From Motacilla alba alba (taxonomy: Eukaryota > Chordata > Aves > Passeriformes > Motacillidae): a stretch of DNA of 64,000 nt. The stretch lies in the NCBI RefSeq assembly GCF_015832195.1, contig NC_052017.1:72975801-73039800 (forward strand). Direction: 5' to 3'. Positions 25,166 through 33,510 of this stretch are shown piece by piece (the stretch's first letter is position 1; every line of letters starts with the position of its first letter). The notes below the pieces were generated by a model. It was not told the DNA's origin. It did not search any database and worked only from the letters and a program-made list of their open reading frames with translations. Made by a program: the position numbers and the translations under genes.

Positions 25166-25925
25166 TTCATTCCTCATTCTCTACCTCCTTTCCTCCCATG
25201 GTGCAGGGGGACAGGAATGGTGTTTGAGGTCAGTCATTTCACATTGTCTCTGCCTCTCCTTCCTCAGGAAAAGGAGTTCTTCCCCTGCTCTAATGTTGGG
25301 TCCCTCCCACCAGAGACAGTCTTCCATGAAATTTAGCAATGTCAATACTTCCCACAGGCTGCAGTTGTTCGTGAACTGCTCCCGTGTGTGTTTCCTGTGG
25401 GATCACGAACCCTGCCAGAAAACCTACTCTGATGTGAGCTCTTCTCTTCATGGTTCCACAGGACCTGCCAGGAGCCTACTCCAGCATGGACTTCTGCAAG
25501 GTTCACAGTCTCTTTTAGGCATCCAGTTGCTCTAGTGCAGGGTTCTCCATGGGCTGCAGGAGGATCTCTGCTTCACTGTGGACCTTCATAGGCTGCAGGG
25601 GGACAGCGTGTCTGACCACAGTCTTGACTCAAGCTGGATAGAAACCTTTCCTCCAGAGCTCGGAGCACCTCCTCCACCTCCTTCTTCAATGACCTTGGTG
25701 TCTGCAAAGTTGTCTCAAGCTTTCTGACTCTCTTCTCTGGCTACTATTTGCTTCTGCACAATAACACTGTTTTCCTTCTTAAAAATGCTGTCACAGAGCT
25801 GCTACAACTGTCACTGATGGGCTCGGCTTTGGCCAGCAGCAGATCTGTCTTGGAGATGGCTGACATCAGCTCTATCAGGCAAACAGGAAGCTTCTAGCTT
25901 GTCCTTCACCATGATCTTCTCAAGT
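25166..25925. repeat. Bird interspersed repeat, family not named
   Basis: Moderately GC-rich block with recurring internal phrases such as 'aggctgcag', 'gggctgcaggaggatctctg' and 'aggctgcagggggacagc'. From memory it matches a common repeat in bird genomic sequence that also carries 'gatgggctcggctttggcca' and 'cttggagatggctgac'. The 144-codon plus-strand frame at 25101-25535 crosses its left edge and is not a gene. I cannot place it in a named LTR or LINE family, and the orientation is not assigned. Confidence 0.65.
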
Positions 25926-27873
25926 ATAAATAGTAAATTTTTGTGTCCTGATACTACGTTTCTTTGAAATCTATTGTGGCTTGCCTAATCCTAGTGTCAA
26001 GATCACAGTTATTTATCATCTGCTGAGTTTCTCTCTCCCTCTGTCTCATATATATATTAGTAGAAAATATATGCAACTGTGGATTGGTTCTTTATAACAA
26101 CAATTTTAAAACTGAAAAATCATGATTTTCAGTTCAATAGTTGTCAGTATGGCCCTGCACTTGTAATGGTACAATTTAGTCAAATTATGATCCACACTCC
26201 ACAGGAATGTTTAAAGTTTCTCAAGTGCAATTATCTGGTGCCACTACAATTGCTTGTATTTTTCAGGCACCTGAATTGCTTGCCATAATCACTTTGCTTA
26301 TTTTTCTGTAGTGTATTACCCAGCAGTGGAAAACACATCTAACTTTGACTAATATTACCAGAATTTCTAAAAAGAATCCTCCTTTTCTTTAAAAACTATT
26401 CTCTAAAAAGTCTTTATCAGAATAATGAGTGTAGACTTTTCTTTTTTCCTGCTGATATTTCTTCAGTAATGTTCCATCATTCCTCATTGCTTCCACATTG
26501 CTTTAAATTTATTCTTAGAATAACGTCTCTTCATCTACATTTTCTCCAAATGCCTTGTGGATCCCAACACTGCAAGCCTGCAGTGTGACAAAGCTATACA
26601 CTTGAGCCCTAGCTGATGAACAGATGGGCAGAGAAGAGATGATTTCTCTGACTTCTCTCACGATCTCCAGAGATACTCCCTCCCTGACTTCCTTCTGCTA
26701 TTTCTCCTTCTCTGAGGATGGAAGTGTCACTCAGAGATACCACATACAATTGCTGTGAAAACACGAAGTTCTAAACAGTTTGAGCTCAGAAGACAAAGAC
26801 AGAATAGTAAGCAGTACCTAGAAGCCTGCATTTAAGTACAGATTAGAAACCAAAGTGGAGAGGTTAGCTTAAGTCTGACACAGATTATATCCATGATCTA
26901 GGAGATGTGTTCTCAACAGAGATATATTCCCCTAAGCAATCTTTAGTTGAGATATTTTGGTCAAATATACATTAAAAATAGAATGCCGTTGAGTCACTCT
27001 TCCAAACCTAGGAATCTAGGCATTTTTTCCCAGAAATGTCTCTGTAGTTTGTGATACAGGATTAGAACTAAGGAATTCTTAAACTCAGGGATTTTTAACT
27101 GTTTAAATAAAAAAATAGACTGATGACTTATGAGAAGTCACTCAGCAGAGAGTAAAGGTCATTTGAATGGAGTAGCTTAGAACTAGGTGGCAAAAGCTCA
27201 ACAAGTTCCTGTGGGGCACAAATAGTTTCACCAGAATAATGAAGAAAGTTTTTGTGGTTCCACATAAGTCTGCTTCAATGCTCTCTGTTCATGAATAATA
27301 ATGTAGGTGGTGTAACAGTTGTTTTTTGTTCATTGGTTTCATATACACTGAAAAAAAAGAACCCATAACAAACCAGAAACAAAAGAAAAAAATTCCACCT
27401 CCTCTCCATAACAGAAAAAAAAATAAATTACAAAACACAGTGGAATCTGGAATGCTTGGAATCAGAAGAATTGTTAATCTCTTTTTTGAGAACATATCAC
27501 TGAATATATGCATGGCAGCCATAATGAATATGTGAATAATATGTAAGTTTTGAAAACTTTTTCTTTTGTTGCAAATGTTATGGTTCTATTTTATCTCATG
27601 CACTGTTTGGAATTAAGTATTGAAGACAACACTGAGCACAGAATTTTTTCAGAGAAGAACTTTTAGATATAAATGACCATTTGAAATGGATGCTAAATGG
27701 CAGGCTTGAATGCAAACAAAAATTAGGAAATTATCTTGGATTCAGGAGATATTTCATCGCTATACATACATATTTCATCATGAATAGTGCCAAGATACCT
27801 TTTTGCGTGTGTAGTTTTGTTACCATAGGAACAATATTACTTTTGTTACCAAGAAAATGTTGAAAACTTCTAT
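25926..27873. other. Unique AT-rich sequence, no gene seen
   Basis: No exon, RNA gene or recognised transposable element. It ends at the target site of the provirus. Confidence 0.5.
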
Positions 27874-27879
27874 ATTGGC
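27874..27879 (+). repeat. 6-bp target-site duplication, left copy (ATTGGC)
   Basis: ATTGGC directly precedes the 5' LTR and recurs at 30071-30076, directly after the 3' LTR. A 6-bp duplication is typical of betaretrovirus-like (ERVK, class II) integration. Confidence 0.85.
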
Positions 27880-28180
27880 TGTGGAGCTTTCCTGATCTGA
27901 GGAGGCTGTAATCTGAGTTTAAGCCTCCTCTCACGGGACACCTGATAAAACCCCAGCCCTGGGTCTGTGTTCCCTTGCTCTGCTCTCTGCTCTTGGCTCT
28001 CTGGGGCTGTGCTCGGGCTCCCAGGCCTCCGCTTCCTCTCCCCGCCCCCAGCACGGGGTAAGGGGGGAAAAGAAAATGACCTCTCATGCTGAACCACAAA
28101 GAGACTTGTCTCCTCTGTTTTCCCTGTTGTCAGCAGTGGCCTCCCTGGACAGATCATCACTGTAGTCACACACTGCTACA
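27880..28180 (+). repeat. 5' LTR of the provirus
   Basis: 301 bp, starting TGTGGAGC and ending CTACA. 'gataaaacccc' at about 27944 is a possible TATA-like box. Where the 3' LTR has AATAAA (29960), this copy reads AAGAAA, so its poly(A) signal is lost or changed. It lacks the nested LTR and therefore shows the empty site. Confidence 0.85.
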
Positions 28181-28182
28181 AA

Positions 28183-28200
28183 TGGTGGAGAATACGGGCA
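28183..28200 (+). promoter_or_regulatory. Primer-binding site, likely tRNA-Ala
   Basis: TGGTGGAGAATACGGGCA lies two bases after the 5' LTR. From memory, the 3' end of one tRNA-Ala type with CCA added would pair with TGGTGGAGAATGCGGGCA, giving 17 of 18 matches. The position and the leading TGG are right for a primer site. The tRNA assignment should be checked against bird tRNAs. Confidence 0.6.
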
Positions 28201-29340
28201 ACCAGTGAGGACAAGCTGACCGGCATCCCTGTGAGTCACCACAGATTAAGCTACAAGCAGCTAATGTGCCTACAAAAAGGACCACACTCAGGACTCTTAC
28301 CAACTCTACTGACACATCTGCTGCAGTTATGGACGGTAAAGCCTGAGTGGCTCTTTATGGACGGTTATGGATGATTTGCATGCAGAGCGTCGGTGCCCTA
28401 AATCAGTGGTCCTCCCTCATGTGAACCCCCACATTTTTCAGTTTCTGTGAAGCTGCCTGTGTCTTTCCTTACCCTTTATTCCTAAGAGCACGGCAAGGAG
28501 TGAAAACTGCCAGGATGGCTTGGAGTTGCTACTGTCTTCTCTGTCACTTTCTGCCCCTCTGCCACCACATCCCCCTTTTTTCCTGAAGCAGGACAAGGTC
28601 GGAAACCATCCAGAGCTGACGCAGGAGTGCTACCATCCTCTCGCCGCCCTGTGTCCTCTTTCACCCATGTCTCTTTCCATATGCTCCTTTCCCTGCTTGG
28701 AAAGGCACTGGCCACGCTGTCCCAGACATTCCTTCTCAAAATGGCGCAACCACGCGGTTTTGAGATATCCCCTTTCCCACCACATCCATCTTTTCTGGTC
28801 CCCTGCCTGCCCTTCCCCCTTCCTGCAGTGCGGCTGCAGCCAGCTCCGGCCTGGCCCACAAGGCGGTGTGACACGAGGCAGGGCTGCTGAGCCCTGAGGG
28901 GGCCGGCCCCGCTGCACCTGCAGGAGACGCGGGGCAGCCTTGGAAAGGGCAGAGCCCTACCATGTGCTGCAAGCTGTCCTACTGCTGCTCTCACCCTTCC
29001 TTGCTTCACAGTCATCATCATCAGAATCCAGCAGAGAAACACCTACAACACCAGTACTAAAGCCAAGATGAAACTCTAAAAACTGTGCCACTCGTGAAAG
29101 AGGAGACCAAGAACAGCATCCCTTCTGATGAGAAGATCAAAAGCCAAAGGAGAATGGACTATTAACCCACTAAGCAAAAATGTATTCATTTAATTCAGTA
29201 TCATCATTTCTGTTACTTTATCCTCTGTATTTAAGTCTCAAATACTTTTCTATTACTGTCAATTCAGCTTAATAACATTCATTTTAGTTTTGTAAATCAT
29301 TAAGTCATATTCCTGAGAATCCCCTTGTTTCAACCAATTT

Positions 29341-29354
29341 ATAAATGGAGGAAT
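29341..29354 (+). promoter_or_regulatory. Possible polypurine tract before the 3' LTR
   Basis: 'aaatggaggaatt' directly precedes TGTGGAGC. It is purine-rich but short and interrupted by T, so it is an eroded or weak plus-strand primer site. Confidence 0.5.
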
Positions 29355-29407
29355 TGTGGAGCTTTCCTGATCTGGGGAGGCTGTAATCTGAGTTTAAGAC
29401 TCGTCCC

Positions 29408-29412
29408 ATGGG
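29408..29412 (+). repeat. 5-bp target duplication of nested LTR, left copy (ATGGG)
   Basis: ATGGG recurs at 29833-29837. Removing one copy and the insert restores alignment to the 5' LTR, where the site reads 'cacgggacacctgat'. Confidence 0.8.
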
Positions 29413-29619
29413 GTATTGCAGTGCACTAAATAGTTAGTTGTTGTATTGCACTGGGTGATTTGAAATATTATGTCACATGGACTGCACCCTTTTTCCCTCA
29501 TATGGTATGTTCCCCATTCACCCCCCTGGTGGCCCGTGCCTTTGTTACCCCTCCCCTTGCCCCTCCTCAGTGGTCTCCCATTGACTGCGTCCCTCCGTCC
29601 CTGCCCCCTTTCCCTCAAG

Positions 29620-29626
29620 TATAAAT
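29620..29626 (+). promoter_or_regulatory. TATA box of the nested LTR
   Basis: TATAAAT, about 78 bp before the AATAAA, consistent with a short R region. Confidence 0.6.
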
Positions 29627-29697
29627 GTTCTCTGGCATTGGCCCACTTGTTCTTTTTCCACCTGGGTGGTCTACCCTACAGGTTTCCTTTTCCAGCC

Positions 29698-29703
29698 AAT
29701 AAA
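29698..29703 (+). terminator. Poly(A) signal of the nested LTR
   Basis: AATAAA in the expected place after the TATA box and before the LTR end. Confidence 0.65.
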
Positions 29704-29757
29704 CAGGACATTAGAACCACGTGGAGAAAGAGCACTTCTCGTCTTTTGCTTTGTCTA

Positions 29758-29832
29758 TGTAATATCCATGCGGGCAGAGTCCTAAACTAGCCGGGATTGG
29801 ATTTTACAGCCCGCAAACCCATGGATATTACA
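29758..29832 (+). repeat. Inverted repeat at the end of the nested LTR
   Basis: TGTAATATCCATG (29758-29770) is the exact reverse complement of CATGGATATTACA (29820-29832). Inside it, CGGGC (29771-29775) pairs with GCCCG (29809-29813), leaving a short bulge and a roughly 33-nt loop. The outer arm ends in TGT...ACA, like mobile-element termini. Confidence 0.9.
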
Positions 29833-30070
29833 ATGGGATACCTGATAAAACCCCGGCCCTGGGTCTGTGTTCCCTCGCTGCTCTCGGCTCTCTGGGGCTC
29901 TGCTCGGGCTCCTGGGCCTCTGCCTCCTGCCTGCCACCAGCACGGGGTGGAGGGGAGAAAATAAAATGACCTCTCATGCTAAACAACAAAGAGACCTGTC
30001 TCTTCTGTTTTCCCTGTTGTTGGCTGTGGCCTCCCTGGACAGATCGTCACTGTAGCAACACACTGCTACA

Positions 30071-30076
30071 ATTGGC
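30071..30076 (+). repeat. 6-bp target-site duplication, right copy (ATTGGC)
   Basis: Identical to 27874-27879 on the other side of the provirus. Confidence 0.85.
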
Positions 30077-31172
30077 TTGAATGGCCAGACAATTCTAGAG
30101 AAAATTTCTACATTGAAATATCCTCTCTAAAAAGTGTTTGGTGGGCCTCCTATGAAACATTTTCGGTAAATTTATTTTAATTGTATTGATTTGGTTCAAT
30201 CATGTTTTAAATACATGTTGCTAGAATGAAGACTGTTTTGCATTGGATTAGAGTGTTTAATAGAAAATCTGAAAATGAACAAAGGAAAAAAATAAACCAA
30301 CTGTTGATATTTGTATAAGAGATCAGTTGGTTCCAGTTTTAAGGTTTGTGCCCCTATGTATTCTGGTCTGATATCTTTCCAAAAAGAAGTATAATAAAAA
30401 TGAAGACTCATAATTTCTTACAAAGAGAAAATGCAGAGTGGCTATGTTGGACAAATAAAAAAAAAAATGGACATCTATGTAAGTCTCCCTGGCCTATTGT
30501 ATTCTTGCTGGTAAATCCTTGCTACTGCGTTTAGCTTTTTAATTTAGCACAAAGCATTAATTAACATTAACATTTAATTTAGCACAAATCCTGTTTCCAA
30601 GGATTCTTGCATTTCAGTTAGTTGTGACACGTGTCACTGATCCTTGCTACTTTCAGTAATCCCTCTCTTCTGCCTGACATCCTGCTTCTTTCCACATTTC
30701 TTTCAGTGCTGTTTTCTCTCTGCTATATCCTGCAAGGTGTAGGAACATTTCTCTTCCTGCATTTGCTCAGTTTTTAGCAAGTAAAGCAAAAATATCTCCG
30801 TCTCCAGAGAATTCCCCCAGAGCCACAATTGTATTGCAAGGAACAAAATGAAGCTGAAAACAGATCAACCTTACAGAATTTCCCACTCCTATACATCTGA
30901 CCAGAGGCATATGTTCACTCAACTTGAATGTCACCATTTACACAAGTTCATGTAGAAGTCATGAACATAACTCTGCTCCAACGAGGACAAGAAAGAATTT
31001 TCCAGATCAGCTTGCTGAAACTTCACCCATGTCCTCTCACTGTGTATAAGCTTCTCCTTACATCATCCCTCCTTTTATGTTATTCCTGCTGTACCTCACT
31101 ATTTTCTTCAGTTCCTAAACTGAACATATGGTTTATATGGTTTGCTCCTCAGCAAGCTGGTTGATGAAACAA
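30077..31172. other. Unique AT-rich sequence, no gene seen
   Basis: A 16-base 'tttaatttagcacaaa'-type phrase occurs twice near 30540 and 30573. Nothing else is recognisable. Confidence 0.5.
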
Positions 31173-31681
31173 AGCTAGGAGGAGAGATGGGCAGAGATCA
31201 ACCATCTGAACTTAAACAACAAAGGCAATTGCAGGGTCCTGAACATGGGGTAGAATAATTCTGTATAGCAACACAGGCTAGGTGAAGGCATGTGCTGGAA
31301 AGCAGCTTGGCAGAGAAAGACCTGGGGTTCTGGTGGACAAGTTGTCCACCATGAGCCAGCAGTGTGTCCCTTGTGGCCAAGAAGGTCAAAAGTGTCCTAG
31401 GGTACATTGGGAAGAACATTGTTGCCAGCAAGGGAAGTGATCCTGCTCCTCTGCTCAGCCCTGGTGAGGCCACGTCTGGAGTCATCTGTCCAGTTCTGGG
31501 CTCTGCAGTACAAGAGAGACATGAGGCTCCTGGATTTGGTTCAGTGGAGGGCTGTGAAGATGATCAAGGGACTGGAATATCTGTTTTATGAGGAACCAGT
31601 GAGAGAACTATGCCTGTTCAGCCTTGAGAAGAGACAGCTGGGAAGGGACCATCACTGGAAGTATCTGAAGGAAGGGTGTCA
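31173..31681 (+). mobile_element. CR1: Outer CR1, part 1 (ORF2 C-terminus)
   Basis: Encodes the post-RT ORF2 region: RPRLESSVQFWALQYKRD, AVKMIKGLEYLFYEEPVREL and FSLEKRQL, in an open frame from 31407. It breaks off at 'gaagggtgtca' and resumes at 32092 with 'agaggatggagccagactc', which is the next CR1 sequence. The gap is filled by an inserted CR1. Confidence 0.85.
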
Positions 31682-32091
31682 CACCAGACTGAGGGAACTG
31701 GGTGCATTTAGTCTAGCGAAAAGCAGACTGAGAGGGGACCACATCAATTCATATAAATATCTCAAAGATGTTTGTTAAGTGGAGCATGCCAGACTCTTCA
31801 GTGGTGCGCAGTGATGGGACAAGGAACAATGTTCATAAACTAAAACACAAGAAGTTCCACCCAAACATCAGGAAGAACTTCTTTACGTTGAGGGTGGAAG
31901 AACAGTGGAACAGGCTGCCTAGACAGATTGTGGAATCTCCCTCTTTGGAGACATTCCAAACTAATTTGGACATGCTCCTGTGTAATCTGCTTAAACTGAC
32001 CTGGCCTTGGCAAAGGGGTTGGACTAGATGATCTCCAGAGGTGTCTTCCAACCCAAACTAATCTGTGACTCTGTGACTCTGTCACTCTGTG
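31682..32091 (+). mobile_element. CR1: Inner CR1 inserted into the outer CR1
   Basis: Starts by repeating the block just passed ('ctgagggaactgggtgcatt', encoding LRELGAFSLAKSRLRGD). It then runs through 'gaagttccacccaaacatca', 'aacaggctgcctagacag' and 'ggttggactagatgatctcc' to a full CR1 tail, 'ctgtgactctgtgactctg'. It lies in the same orientation as the outer copy. The 123-codon frame at 31407-31778 reads through the junction, so the FSL...K motif appears twice in one peptide. Confidence 0.85.
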
Positions 32092-32253
32092 AAGAGGATG
32101 GAGCCAGACTCTTCTTGGTGGTGCCAAGCAGTAGAACAAGAGGCACATGCAGGCAGAAACTGATACATAGGAAGTTCCACCTGAATATGAAGAACTTCCC
32201 TGTGCATGTGACTGAGCACTGGAACAGATTGCCCAGAAAGGTTGTGAACTCTC
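32092..32253 (+). mobile_element. CR1: Outer CR1, part 2
   Basis: Continues the outer copy: 'cttggtggtgccaagcag', 'aggaagttccacctgaat', 'gagcactggaacagattgc', 'ccagaaaggttgtgaactct'. It stops before the usual continuation, which is found at 33362. Confidence 0.8.
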
Positions 32254-33361
32254 TGTCATAAATGATCAGAATTGTACAGTGTTGCTTTAAGACAGTGAAG
32301 AATTATTGAGACAGGTTGAGAAAAACCTGAGCTGAGCCCGTTGCTGATCTTGTACCTCCTTAAGCAGGGGCTGACAAGCTAATGGTGTCTGAGGTGAAGC
32401 AGAAGCCTCAAAACCCAGTGTTGTTTCAGTGAGGCACAGAAGAGCATCCATATACCTGTACCTGCCATTAGACTCACGCCCTGCACTCTGCTAAAAAAGC
32501 TTTGCTAAAAATCTGGTTTCTTAAGGAAACAAGGAAGACTTTCCAAGACTCTCCAGTGAAGGTCAGACAACCTTTATTGCTGCTTCTGTGCATGAGGAAA
32601 GACCAAAGTGTTAATTGTATATCTTGTCAACTATAAATTCTCACCAAAAGTAACCAAGACCCTCATTAAGTCCCATTGACATATTAACTTATTCATTCCT
32701 CAGGGTGCAAATGAAGGAGAATGTGGGACATGTAATTAATTTATGACCAAAATCACCAAACCTCACCTGGAATATTCAGTTGATGCATCCCACAGGGATG
32801 GATCAAAATTAATATATAAAAGTAGAGCTTTGGGGCAGAAGGGTCTGGAGGGGAAAAGCAGATTTCTGTCTGATTGGAATAAGCTGATGGACTATGTCTC
32901 TCCTTCTCTCCCAACAACTTCTCCTGAAGCCTTCAGGGAACTTCACACCTCCAACTGTTTTGAAGAACACCTGGGAATATTTATTTCCATGTATATGTAT
33001 AAATATCTCACTCTTAGGTATGTCTTACTATGCTTTCTGTCACAGCATGTGCAACACTGTATTTAGTGCATTTATCATGGGCAATCCTGAACCTGCTTTC
33101 CTATTTTTTCAATAAACCATATTAATCATGAATCTGAACTGTTCAAGTCCTTATTGAATGTCATCAGACCTGATTGATAAATTGCATTATTTGTGCATCT
33201 ATGCTCATGTAAGGTCCTTCGAACATGACCAGACTTATAGTGGTGAATTGGGTATAATCAGGAATTAAACCAGGCCACACTCAGCTCTTCTGATCTCTGG
33301 GGACCTGCTGGAATACATGGGGCTTTATTTTCTGCTAAATTCCTATAAACTTAATGCAACA
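32254..33361 (+). mobile_element. LTR-like element inserted in the outer CR1
   Basis: 1,108 bp starting TGTCATAAA and ending ATGCAACA. The flanking 5-mers CTCTC and GTCTC agree at four of five positions. Internal signals are TATATAAAAG at 32813-32822 and AATAAA at 33111-33116, the order expected in an LTR. No coding interior is seen, so a solo LTR is the simplest reading. The insertion is supported because CR1 sequence on both sides joins correctly. The exact ends, and whether it is one element, are uncertain. ERVL-type elements make 5-bp duplications. Confidence 0.55.
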
Positions 33362-33510
33362 GTCTCTCTCAGTGGAGATATTCAAAAGCCAGCTGGACAC
33401 AGTCCTGAGTAACATGCTCTAGGGAACTCTGCTTAGCCAGAGGGGTAGGCCTAGAAAACTTCCAGCGGTCTTTTCCAACCTTAACCATCATGGTATTCTG
33501 TGAATTATAC
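33362..33510 (+). mobile_element. CR1: Outer CR1, part 3 with 3' tail
   Basis: 'cagtggagatattcaaaagc', 'acagtcctgagtaacatgct', 'cttttccaaccttaacc' and 'gtattctgtga' complete the outer CR1. Joined to 32253, the sequence follows the CR1 order with nothing missing. Confidence 0.8.

Larger units (their letters stand above)
28181..29354 (+). other. Provirus interior, no retroviral genes recognised
   Basis: 1,174 bp. The first 900 bp are GC-rich and the last 250 bp AT-rich. 'cctgtgagt' at about 28228 could be a leader splice donor. No protease, RT, RNase H, integrase or envelope motif is visible in any frame. The 186-codon minus-strand frame (28482-29042) and 125-codon plus-strand frame (28520-28897) overlap each other and look compositional. 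A 10-base 'tatggacggt' occurs twice near 28330 and 28359. The GC-rich core might be captured host or other non-viral sequence. Confidence 0.7.
29413..29832 (+). mobile_element. Nested solo LTR inside the 3' LTR
   Basis: 420-bp insert absent from the 5' LTR and flanked by the ATGGG duplication. It has LTR-like signals in order: TATAAAT at 29620-29626, AATAAA at 29698-29703, and an end in ...ATTACA. The left end reads GTATTGCAG, so the expected initial T of TG is missing. A related 'tgtattgca' occurs 30 bp further in (29442). No interior or second LTR is present, so it is a solo LTR from recombination, or a short element of another kind. It arrived after the host provirus. The last 75 bp form a strong inverted repeat (separate entry). 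Confidence 0.75.
27880..30070 (+). mobile_element. Short non-coding ERV-type provirus
   Basis: Complete LTR-interior-LTR structure with a matching 6-bp target duplication. 5' LTR 27880-28180, interior 28181-29354, 3' LTR 29355-30070 (716 bp because it holds a nested 420-bp LTR plus a 5-bp duplication). Both LTRs start TGTGGAGC and end CACTGCTACA. By eye they differ at roughly one site in ten, so the insertion is old. The interior has a tRNA-like primer site, a purine-rich stretch before the 3' LTR, and no recognisable gag, pol or env, so mobilisation would have needed proteins from another element. The 6-bp duplication suggests a class II relative. The family is not identified. Confidence 0.85.
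29355..30070 (+). repeat. 3' LTR of the provirus, split by a nested LTR
   Basis: The left piece (29355-29412) and right piece (29833-30070) together match the 301-bp 5' LTR, at 291 bp once the insertion and its duplication are removed. AATAAA at 29960-29965 is intact. It ends CTACA and is followed by the ATTGGC duplication. Confidence 0.85.

Noticed and set aside
25101..25535. 144-codon frame on the plus strand
   Set aside because: Crosses the border between a minus-strand CR1 and an interspersed repeat, so it is a mosaic of repeat sequence.
28482..29042. 186-codon frame on the minus strand
   Set aside because: It lies inside the GC-rich provirus interior, antisense to the element, where stop codons are scarce. 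An opposing frame overlaps it and no domain is visible.
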